A DNA stretch of 64,000 nt, taken from the NCBI GenBank assembly GCA_024509875.1, contig JAMPIV010012152.1:129501-193500 (forward strand), given 5' to 3'. Position numbers and translations under genes: made by a program. Under the pieces are notes generated by a model. The model saw only the letters and a list, made by a program, of their open reading frames with translations, had not been told where the DNA came from and did no database searches. Below, one piece after another: positions 34,701 through 46,700 of this stretch. This DNA is from Oreohelix idahoensis. Its lineage: Eukaryota > Mollusca > Gastropoda > Stylommatophora > Oreohelicidae. The first letter of the stretch is position 1; every line of letters starts with the position of its first letter.

Positions 34701-37700
34701 TAGGATTAGGGAGTGATCATCTTGCCAAGTTTCAACCTCTTCACCTCTGTGATCCAGATGGTTATAGCCCCAGCTCTGGGAGTGGCTATTAAAGTCTCCA
34801 ACTGCTATAAAGTTGGTGGCTGGTACCTGTATAGAGCTGAGACTCAGGGGTTTGTTGTTCGGACAGTAATAGTTCAGGAGTTCTATTTCCATCTTGTCTA
34901 CCTTTATCTGCAACAGCTGATATTCTGCTCCATCCATGAAGGTTTTCCTTTCGTGTGCAGGAATGTTATTCCTTACAAGAGTAAGTACTCCTCCTTTTCG
35001 TCTATCTTGTCTGTCGGATCTGAAGCATTGATATCCCCTTATTTTAAAGGTTTGATCTGCTTTCAAGTGAGTCTCTTGGATACAGCAAACACTGACTTGC
35101 TTCTCATACAAGATGTTTTCCAGCTCTGTCTTTTTGCTGTATCCAAGCCTGCTTGCTGTTCACTCCCTCTGCATTCCAGTGCATCATGACAAGTGGCACT
35201 CTGGGTTTCTCTTTTTCTGTTTTGTTTTGGTCAGTAGTTCTCTCCGCCGTCTGTTGACTCCACAAGACGGTCTAGAGGGTCCTCCAGTAGCTGAGGGTGG
35301 GCTCTGTCGAGGCTCAGAGCCCGGCACTGCACCTGCCTGGTGGAGCTCCACAGGGCGAGCACCAGTACGAGATTTATTTGACGGTGTACTCTCCATAGAA
35401 AAAAACGAGTTGCGTGATACTGTGGTTGCCGGTGGTCATGCTGGGCCAGAATCTATGACTTTCGCACCTATTCATCGGGAGAGTGGGCTCATCCCAAATC
35501 TGTTTATGTTCCCAGTAGTAGACTATTCGCAAGCAGCCTGGGGGTGTCACTGCTCTGCGCGGACCTTGTTTACCGAGGCGGCGTCCGAGCTCGTATGGTG
35601 AAAATATGGTTGCGTTATCTTCAAAATAGCCCTGTCTTTCCCGTGGCTTTTCTGCCATCCTGCAACTTTGAGTTAGGGAGTTCTGAGCTCCAGTCTCTTT
35701 CCCAGGCATTTTATCCTGGCCTGGCACGCATACAGAGGACCCCACTTCTGGTTCTAAGTTAGCAGTTGGGGATAGGTGGGGTAGCACACTGTGCATTCCC
35801 CGTCATCCAGGGGGCTCTCCAACTATGCAGAGCTTGCACAATGCTGTGCTCTGGTTCTGGGCTCTCCCAAGGAATCCTCACGTCCTGCACAGAGCCACTT
35901 CCAGATACCCACCACCTGCCAACCCTCCATTGTAGAAATCTCCTGCATGCGGCCATCCAGTCAAGAGCCAGTATTAAGTCTGGTGCCCAAGTGATCCCCC
36001 CAAGCTCAGTGTGCAATGCTGGGTTCTCATCATGCTGCAACACAGGGGGGATTGTGATGCTCAGCCATCTCTCTCAACTCTGCACCGATAAGTGACATCG
36101 GGGACTTAACTGTGCCTCAGTACTGGGAGGCCCCGTTTCCGGGTACACCACACACAGCCAATTGAGGCAACGGTCGCCGTGGGCATGTCTTCAGTGGGGA
36201 AGTTGTGGAGTCTTCCTGTCCATGTTCTTGCACATCCTAACACTGCCCGCAAGACATCGGAGGTTTGGAGAGTGGCCTTCTCTGCTTTTTTGAGCCGGGG
36301 TGGGCTCCCCGGGCAAGTCTCGATGGGGATCGGGACGTGTCCACGCGCCAGTGGGCCCAGCATCGGCAGCATCTGACGGAGGACTTGCTCCACCAGGTCT
36401 GAGTCAGTAAATTCCAACTTTGTCATCCCCATGGCATTGTGATGCTGGGGTGCCTGTGGATTTCCTACCACCCCGGGTAGGAGCCAGAAGTGTACTGTGC
36501 CAGCTCTGGGGGAGATAAAGGGGGTGTTTCTGCATCTCCTTGTGATACGTAGCCAAGGTAGGGCTCACAGTGCTCTTTCCCCGCCACCAAATTGCCTGCT
36601 GGTTACGCCGAGTTCTCCGAGTCTCTAGGCATGTGACCAAGAGTTGAAGATAATAGGATCGTCACGTCCTGAGTCTCTGTGCCTGTCCGATGGGTTCCGA
36701 TCTTCAGGGAGCAGTCCACACTCGTTCCCACTCCCAAGACCTGTTCAGTATCCATCTGGCTCCTTCCCACCCACAGAGGGCATGTATGGTGTAGTGCAGT
36801 AAATTAATATGAAATTAATATGAAACAAATATAAAGGTATGTTATCAGGCACTCACAGGAAATAAAGAAGTAGAACACCAGACAACAGAAAAACAACAGA
36901 CATGAGTGGCTTACCCAGGATTTGAACACTGGACCTTCCGTGCGACAATCCCACCTAGCCATGCAAGCGAATCACACTATCCGCTCTGCCATCTACGCAT
37001 CATCAAAAATGATGTTTCAATGGCAGGTCAATAGTGCGAACCACAATACATGACACCAGAAGTCCTCCATGGGCAGTTCAGCCTATTAATGACGCAATCA
37101 CTTCTGTTGTATTTCTATCAAGCAGTATAGGCCGAATCCAACAAGACCCTTAGGACCTTAATACTGTGTCCAGTAAATGATAGTAGACTAGAACAGTGAG
37201 AACAGGATAGTGGGTAGGTTTGGTATTGTACAAACATTTATTACAAATAAGGGAGGGAAACCTGAGGCCTGTAAACAGTAAATTAATATGAAATTAATAT
37301 GAAACAAATATAAAGGTATGTTATCAGGCACTCGCAGGAAATAAAGAAGTAGAACACCAGACAACAGAAAAACAACAGACATGAGTGGCTTACCCAGGAT
37401 TTGAACACTGGACCTTCCGTGCGACAACCCCGCCTAGCCATGCAAGCGAATCGCACTATTGACCTGCCATTGAAACATCATTTTTGATGATGCGTAGATG
37501 GCAGAGCGGATAGTGTGATTTGCTTGCATGGCTAGGCGGGGTTGTCGCACGGAAGGTCCAGTGTTCAAATCCTGGGTAAGCCACTCATGTCTGTTGTTTT
37601 TCTGTTGTCTGGTGTTCTACTTCTTTATTTCCTGCGAGTGCCTGATAACATACCTTTATATTTGTTTCATATTAATTTCATATTAATTTACTGTTTACAG

Positions 37701-40700
37701 GCCTCAGGTTTCCCTCCCTTATTTGTAATAAATGTTTGTACAATACCAAACCTACCCACTATCCTGTTCTCACTGTTCTAGTCTACTATCATTTACTGGA
37801 CACAGTATTAAGGTCCTAAGGGTCTTGTTGGATTCGGCCTATACTGCTTGATAGAAATACAACAGAAGTGATTGCGTCATTAATAGGCTGAACTGCCCAT
37901 GGAGGACTTCTGGTGTCGTGTATTGTGGTTCGCACTATTGACCTGCCATTGAAACATCATTTTTGATGATGCGTAGATGGCAGAGCGGATAGTGTGATTC
38001 GCTTGCATGGCTAGGCGGGGTTGTCGCACGGAAGGTCCAGTGTTCAAATCCTGGGTAAGCCACTCATGTCTGTTGTTTTTCTGTTGTCTGGTGTTCTACT
38101 TCTTTATTTCCTGCGAGTGCCTGATAACATACCTTTATATTTGTTTCATATTAATTTCATATTAATTTACTGTTTACAGGCCTCAGGTTTCCCTCCCTTA
38201 TTTGTAATAAATGTTTGTACAATACCAAACCTACCCACTATCCTGTTCTCACTGTTCTAGTCTACTATCATTTACTGGACACAGTATTAAGGTCCTAAGG
38301 GTCTTGTTGGATTCGGCCTATACTGCTTGATAGAAATACAACAGAAGTGATTGCGTCATTAATAGGCTGAACTGCCCATGGAGGACTTCTGGTGTCATGT
38401 ATTGTGGTTCGCACTATTGACCTGCCATTGAAACATCATTTTTGATGATGCGTAGATGGCAGAGCGGATAGTGTGATTCGCTTGCATGGCTAGGCGGGGT
38501 TGTCGCACGGAAGGTCCAGTGTTCAAATCCTGGGTAAGCCACTCATGTCTGTTGTTTTTCTGTTGTCTGGTGTTCTACTTCTTTATTTCCTGCGAGTGCC
38601 TGATAACATACCTTTATATTTGTTTCATATTAATTTCATATTAATTTACTGTTTACAGGCCTCAGGTTTCCCTCCCTTATTTGTAATAAATGTTTGTACA
38701 ATACCAAACCTACCCACTATCCTGTTCTCACTGTTCTAGTCTACTATCATTTACTGGACACAGTATTAAGGTCCTAAGGGTCTTGTTGGATTCGGCCTAT
38801 ACTGCTTGATAGAAATACAACAGAAGTGATTGCGTCATTAATAGGCTGAACTGCCCATGGAGGACTTCTGGTGTCATGTATTGTGGTTCGCACTATTGAC
38901 CTGCCATTGAAACATCATTTTTGATGATGCGTAGATGGCAGAGCGGATAGTGTGATTCGCTTGCATGGCTAGGCGGGGTTGTCGCACGGAAGGTCCAGTG
39001 TTCAAATCCTGGGTAAGCCACTCATGTCTGTTGTTTTTCTGTTGTCTGGTGTTCTACTTCTTTATTTCCTGCGAGTGCCTGATAACATACCTTTATATTT
39101 GTTTCATATTAATTTACTGTTTACAGGCCTCAGGTTTCCCTCCCTTATTTGTAATAAATGGTGTAGTGCACCGGTTTTATTATCGAGGTTTGCTCCTCTA
39201 GATCCATTGTGTTTAGCCTGAGGATTCGCACCTTCAGTTACCAGGACTACCTCGAGGAGGGTGTGGCTCTTCAAAACGCACAACGATCTTGGGGTATGAG
39301 ACGTTTTGCTAGGCCAAGCGACTAACACCGCAATGGTCGCTCCTTTCATGAACAAGAATTCACTAGGCCTAGGGTGAAGCAAGGGGGGAACCCACTACCC
39401 ACAACACCAACACATCATACCCCCTGTCTGTAAAAGACTTTGCCCCGATCTAGATGTAAATACAGACATTCCACGAAGAGAAGAAATCATCACAGCAATC
39501 AAAGGGTTAAAGAACGGAAAAGCTCCTGGCCATTATAACTTAAATGCAGAGCTATTTAAGACAGACCCTGAGCTAGCAGCAGAACTATTAGAACCACTAT
39601 TTGCACAAGTCTGGAAAACGGGGACAACACCATCAGAGTGGAACAAAGGAATAATTGTCAAATTGCCCAAGAAGGGAGATCTTGCAGACTGCAATAATTG
39701 GAGAGGAATCACTCTTCTCTCAGTTCCCAGCAAAATACTAGACAGGATAATTATACAAAAAATTTCAAAAGCAGTAGACCACAAACTGAGGAAAGAACAA
39801 GCAGGATTTAGAAAGAACAGAAGATGTGTAGATCATATATTCACTCTCAGGAACATTATACAGCAGTGCTCAGAATGGCAAAGACAGCTGTACATTAATT
39901 TCGTTGATTTTGAAAAGGCTTTTGACAGCATACATAGGGACAGTTTATGGAAAATACTGAGGGCTTATGGAATTCCAAGCTGCATAGTGTCAATCATAAA
40001 AAGCCTCTATGCCAACTTTACGTGTAGTGTTGGGCAGAGCAACCTAACCTTTGAGGTGAAGACAGGAGTACGACAGGGATGCCCCTTATCAACCACTCTA
40101 TTTTTAACAGTCATAGATTGGGTGATGCGCCAGACAACACAGGGCAGTCCAAGAGGAATAAGATGGACTACATTTTCTACATTGGAAGATCTGGAATATG
40201 CAGATGACATTGCACTACTAGCACATTCACATCAACACATCCAGGAAAAAACGGATAGACTTAATAAGTTTAGCCAGCAGGTGGGCTTGAACATCAATTT
40301 AAAGAAGTCAGAGGTCATGACTCTCAATGTGAGCAACCCTGAGCCCATATCAGTAAGGAATCAGCAACTGGTACAGACAGACATCTTCACATACCTAGGA
40401 TGCATAGTAACACCAGACGGTGGTGCAGGCAAAGACATCAACATCAGAATGAATAAGGCAAGAACAGCCTTTTTTAGCCTAAACAACATCTGGAAGACCT
40501 CTCAATACAGCACAAGCACAAAATTAAGATTATATCAGAGCTGTGTGCTTTCTGTGCTTCTCTATGGTGTGGAATGCTGGAGAGTTACAGAGAAGGAAAT
40601 GTCGAAATAGTCCTCTTTTCACACAACATGCCTAAGAAAAATTCACCGAATCTTTTGGCCGAATACCATCACCAACCAAGATCTGCTTACTTGGAGCAAG

Positions 40701-43700
40701 CAAGAGGACATGCACACCATCATAGCTGGCAGATGCTGGAGCTGGGTTGGCCATGTCCTCAGAAGAGACCACGATGCCATCACAAGAACAGCTATGCTTT
40801 GGACCCCTGAAGGAAAACGAAAGAGAGGCGACCAAAAACAACCTGGCAGAGGACTGTGGAGGCTGAGATGCAAAGAGTGAACCAGAGTTGGGGCACTGTA
40901 CGAAGGATGGCCGCCGACCGAGCAAAGTGGAATCAATTTGTTGTTGCCCTACAAGACGCCACTAGGCATGATGGCCACTGACTGCTTTGACGGTCGGCGG
41001 CTAAGGATCAAAGAAGAAGAATCACCTACAGAAAGGCATACTGCCGTAGAAACAAGCAACCTGCTGATTTGTTGATAATTTTAAAAAAAAATTGAAACGT
41101 TGTTGTTGAATGATCATAACGCTGGGATATTCAATAGATGGTGTAGAATAGTCAACTCGAACCGACACAGTGTTGGGTATACAGGTCACCTTGTCCATAA
41201 AGTATTGAGGCCCTGACAAGTAATGTTGACATTGAGTGAGAGGGTAAATGTCAGTTACGCGAATGGATGGACTGTTCTGTAGAGTTGACAAGTAAACCAC
41301 GCACTCACACACTCATAGATAAAAGTCAATGACGTAGACTACTGTAGACGTTTTCATACATTTAATGTGACACACACTCTGACAGCACGGTTACAGTTAC
41401 TGGACCAGGTTGGCAAAAACATCGTATACTTGGAAAAATGGTCTACAACATCAAATAGGCATTCATGTCGAATGTAGATACAACTGAACTTTAGTAGCCA
41501 AGCACTCAGAGTTCTAGTTGTCTGTCATCTCAGGCCCTAACTGACTAATCGCATCAGTTAACTCATTCATTCCAGAGTTATTTTGCACGCTGTGCCAGAC
41601 TTTTTTTGTGGGCAGAATTTTATAGAGTGAAGTGTTCATCTTTCAGTCTAAATTTGTTTTTGAATTTTCCTTTGAACATGTACTTATTATATACCAAACT
41701 GTAGGGAAATGGATAGAGAATTCAAATATATAATGTCTGTGGTAGTATTAACACAAGTATGTTCGGTATAATTTAATCATTTTGCATGTAAAATTGAAAA
41801 ACGCTTGTTAAACTCTTTCTTTGTGTGTAGTTGTTAACTCATACTGGCTACTAGTTGTTGAATCATGCTTTATTTGCTAAATGATGTGAATGTCCACCAG
41901 TGGATAAATGTAGATGTTGGGACTGGTGTAGTAAAGTGTAACGATTGTCAACTCATCAAACCCAGCACAGTTTTGGTCATACAGGTCATCTTGTCCTGGA
42001 ACGTGATGAGGCTCCGACAAGAATGTGAGTGTAAACAATGAGTGTGTATCTGAATGTCAGTACGCGAATGGTAGAATGATTCGATAGAGTTGACAGGTTG
42101 GTAGTACATCACTCATACTCACACTGTTCGAATTCAAGAAGTACTGGAACTACGGTGGTCTTTTTATAACATTTAATGGGACGCACACTTGGACAGTACG
42201 TGTATGGTTACAGGAACAAATGTCGACATAGACAGCATAATGTTGATCACAGGAATATCATCTTAAGTTAGCATTCATGCTTGGCAAATATCATAATGGA
42301 GCATTCGTAAATAAGCATTCAGCGTTCCATCATGTAAATCATCTGGCTTTACTGACTGGGCACGTCAGACCATAACCAATATATAGGAAGGCTCCTAGAC
42401 CTAACCTCGTCTAGCGAATATTCCTTCACGTAAAGTTCAATATATATATATTTCATAATATAGGAATCCCAGACATGGGTTCTCACATGTAGCAGTGATC
42501 TCTTGGTTCATCGAGCGATAGTACAGGCATCCCTTTTTCTCACTCGATAAATACAAAGTATATGAATTTCAACATGGCTGTTCTCTCTCTCGTGAGCTTC
42601 ACTCACTATAGAATATAGACCAAAATTGGTCATTCATTAAAGGTCCTCATTTCTTCATAGCTTCTCTCATAGAGGTAATTGAATAATATCATACAATCCA
42701 GTGCTGATACATAGGAATGTCTTCTTCCTTTGAATGGATATTCTTTTTAAAAGTACCACTGTGCATCTGCTTATCAACAACGATGGCGAAGCCCAAGTTC
42801 ATAATAAATTGTGGTTTTACCTTTTTATGCGAAATATAACTTTGCCATTCCTTGGCAAAAGAGAATAAACACTGGGGTAAAGTACATACAACATGTCTAA
42901 ATGATTATCACTTTTCCCCATCCATATATAGATCACTATTTCGGCAAAAAGCCTGCTACAACAAAACTCGGCATCCTCACAGGATGACAGCCATGGATCA
43001 CACCCTTTGCTAGCGATACTTCCGCTGCATAGCCTTTGACCTTTTCTAGCGACAACCAAATTAGTTCGACTTAGAAATGCAAAGATATCCATATATAAGA
43101 CAGACTCGTCCTACTCATACAAACACTACGTATAAATTCAGGCCATAGATATACTGAAGCAAGAACAATCTATTCCTACCCAGCCACAGAATAAATCGCA
43201 GTAGGCCTAGAGTCGTCTGCGGAGTCCGATCGAAGATGACAGAACTATTTTCAAGGGAAGCAACCCAAAAATGACTTCTCCTTAAGCACTTAAAAAGGAA
43301 ATACTTTGCTTACAAAATATTTGCGAACATAATAAGAATATAAATGTATTATATTGCAAGATAGTAAAAATTGCCCTTTACAGTCTTACCACACCTCCCG
43401 GGAAAAAAAAAATAAAATTTTTTTTTTTAAATACATCTAGGAGCACCGTAGAATAGGCTCACAACGCAAGAATACTGCGCAGATGAAAATATCAGGAATA
43501 ACTATAATTCCTAATATGACTGGTGAGAATATATATCTCAAAATCTGAGAGAAATTGTTTCCCTACGAATAAATGTTTCCAGGAAGGTGTGATGTACGTA
43601 TAATACAATTCTGGTAATTATACAATGCATACCAAAAATTCACACTATAATCTTAAATTTATGATTTATGAAGAAACAATCATCAAAGAACAGCGGTGAA

Positions 43701-46700
43701 TTAACATCAATAAACCGCTAAGTAGCGATACCATCATTCTATTATTAAATTACAAATGTGTATCTTAGTAAAGAAACAAAAAATAACTGTTGTAAAGTTA
43801 TACATATTAAAAAGATCCAATATTTAACAGTTAAGTGGCATCATGTGGGCATCTGGACAGAATGTCCGCCATCACATTTTCTGAACCACGGATAGCTCGT
43901 ACCGAAAAATGAAAAGGTTGAAGAGCGATTGCGTATCGAGTTGATCTCGAGCTCTTCAAGTTCTTACTTTGGATAGCCGTAAGAGCTTTTTGGTCAGTTT
44001 CCACTACGAAATGCGCGCCCAGAAGGAATCTTTGGAGTTTGAGAATTGACCAAACCATTGCCAATAATTCACGGTCTAAAACCGAGTAATTCCTTTCTGC
44101 AGCATTAAGTTTTCTGGATATATACATTACAGGATGCAGAGTTCCAGAGTACTCTTGCATTAGTGCCGCTCCAATCCCAGTGGATGAAGCGTCACTACGA
44201 AGAACAAATGTCTTATCTGTTGTAGGTAACACTAAAATAGGTGGTGATGAAAACATAGTTTTGATCTTCTCTAGTGAAGATTGGCATTCATGAGACCAGT
44301 GAACCATGTTAGGCGACCCTTTCTTTAATAGTGTAGAGAGAGGTGCCATGATAGAGGACAGATTCGGAATGAAACGTCCATAAAATTGTATGAGACCTAA
44401 AAGACTTCGCACTTGCTTTTTAGTCCTAGGGATAGAGATGTTAAGTATCTTAGTGATATTATGGTCTTCTGTCTTCAAGAAACCGTGACCTACTCGATGG
44501 CCTAAGAAAGCAATTTCGCTAAAGCCAATACAAGCTTTAGATGGTTTTGCTGTCAGGTTATACTCACGCAGAGTTGATAATAATTCAACTAACCCTGAAT
44601 AGTGATCTTCCCAAGTATCGCTGAAAAGACAGATGTCGTCTAGATAAGCAATGACATCTGACCGATACGATAGGATTCGACGCATCATGCGTACAAATGT
44701 AGCTGGTGCGTTCATAAGGCCGAAAGGCATAAAATTCCATTGGAAAAGGCCTCTGGGAGTAGAGAAAGCGGTAAGAGGTTTGGCGCGTTCGGATAATGGA
44801 ACTTGCCAATATCCTTTAGACAAATCAAGTTTAGTGAAAAAATGCGATTTAGAAAGACGAGTAAGTAACTCTTCTAGTAAAGGCATAGGTTCAGCATCGA
44901 ACTTCGTAACTTGATTCAATTTGCGATAGTCAACGCAAAGACGTATGTTATTGTCTTTTTTTCGAACAATAACCATCGGCGAAGAATATGCAGAAGTGGA
45001 TGGTTCGATTATTTGTAAATCTATCATTTCATCCAACTCCTTTTCAACCTGTGTTTGGAAATGTATAGGGATAGGATAAGGCCTAACCCTAATTGGAGTA
45101 TGTTCAGTTAGAACAATGTCATGCTCAATGACATGAGTTTGTCCAGGGATGTCAGTGAGGACATCCTGAAATGTTTGTAACATAGACGAAACTTGTCGCC
45201 GTTCTCCTAGAGACAAATCAGGAGAAACAGTAACGTCTTTCCATGATTCACTAGAATGAAGTGGGATCATTGGAAGCGGGAGATTAACATCCGAAAAACT
45301 TGTTTCCTCATCCTGTATTACAGACAGTGATGAGTAATGACCATGTTTGACATGAGAATCGTCCGTTGCCTGGAAAATAGGCTGTAGATAGTCAGGACGT
45401 TCATGGAACTCCGTAAGCATATTGATGTGGAAGGTTTTATGCTTCCCGTTAATATCGACGATGTAGTCAACATCTGAAATTTTCGATATTATATCGTACG
45501 GACCTTTCCAACTAATAAGGAGTCTATTTTCACGACAAGGTAGCAAAACAAATGCTTTGTCACCAGGACAAAGTTGTCGTAAAGTTCTCTTCTTATTAGC
45601 AAATTGTCTTGCCTTCTGCTTAGCAAATTCAGAAGAGGACGTTGCCAATTTGCATGCTTCGATAATCTTTTGTCTCAGCGCGATGACATACTCGTAAGAA
45701 GATTTTGTGTCATCGTCAATATTGTCAGCTGTTATAAGATCATGCAGCAAAGACATTGGGCCGCGCGGTCGCGCGCCAAAGACAAGTTCAAAGGGAGAAA
45801 ACCCTGTATGTTCATTGGGGACCTCTCTGTACGCGAAGAGGGCCGCGGGTAAAACCCTATCCCAATCTTGAGGATGATCCTCAGTTATCTTCCCTAATAA
45901 GTTCTTAAGTGTTCTATTTAGTCGCTCGACCATCCCATTGGACATAGGATGATAGATGCTACTCAAAGATCTCTCTATCTGTAGAGTAGACATTACTTGA
46001 GACATGGTATCCGATATCAGTTGGGTGCCATGATCTGATAATATTTCTCCGGGGAATCCCAGCCGAGAAAATATAAGCCAAAGAGCATCTGCAATGTCAG
46101 CGGTAGTAATGCTCTTTAGAGGGATAGCCTCTGGCCAACGTGTGCACATGTCTACACACGTTAAGATAAACTGATGTCCTCTAGCAGATTTGATCTTGAA
46201 TGGACCAATGATGTCTATCGCCATTTTCTGGAATGGACGAATAGGAATATCTGCAGCCTGAATAGGCGCAGCATGACGAGGACCTTTGGATTTGACTTCT
46301 TGACATACTTTACAGGATCGACAATAGATCCGTATGTCCTTGTTCACAAAAGGCCAAAAGAAAGCCGCAAGAACTCTTGACTTTGTACGGGAAAAACCCA
46401 TGTGACCAGCACACTGAGAGTCGTGTGCATGTTGTAAGATCTTAACTCTCAAATTCTTGGGTACAAGAATCTGAGAATGACTTGACTTAGTGGAGTCTTG
46501 CACCATACGTACAAGTACGCCATTCTTCATTGTAATCCAAGATTTACAATTTGAATCTTTATTCGGATCACCTTTCGTTACAAGAGTGAAGAATTTCTTA
46601 AGAGTCGGATCTTCTTCTTGTTGTTTTATAAACGAGTCACGAGAAATTACCAAGGGATCATCTTGGTTATGCACTTCATTATCTTCAACAGATGAAGTTT

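Larger units (their letters stand above)
31291..39445 (-). mobile_element. I/Nimb-like LINE with 10-bp target duplication, carrying nested insertions
   Basis: The direct repeat cgatctagat at 31281-31290 and 39446-39455 bounds an 8155-bp minus-strand insertion that splits the RTE-like LINE. In element order: a 5' region (39445-39171 and 36785-35112), endonuclease, reverse transcriptase, RNase H and a C-terminal zinc-binding tail ending in a short GAAGAAG tail at 31291. It carries a SINE concatemer (36799-39157) and a MITE (31483-31716). Without these it is about 5.5 kb. APE endonuclease plus RNase H in one LINE points to the I group (Nimb-like). At least three frame breaks make it inactive. 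Confidence 0.85.

Noticed and set aside
37188..39221. Repeated 79-codon frame (five near-identical copies, one inverted)
   Set aside because: Each lies within the 479-bp SINE monomer and repeats with it; no motif or homologue is recognised.
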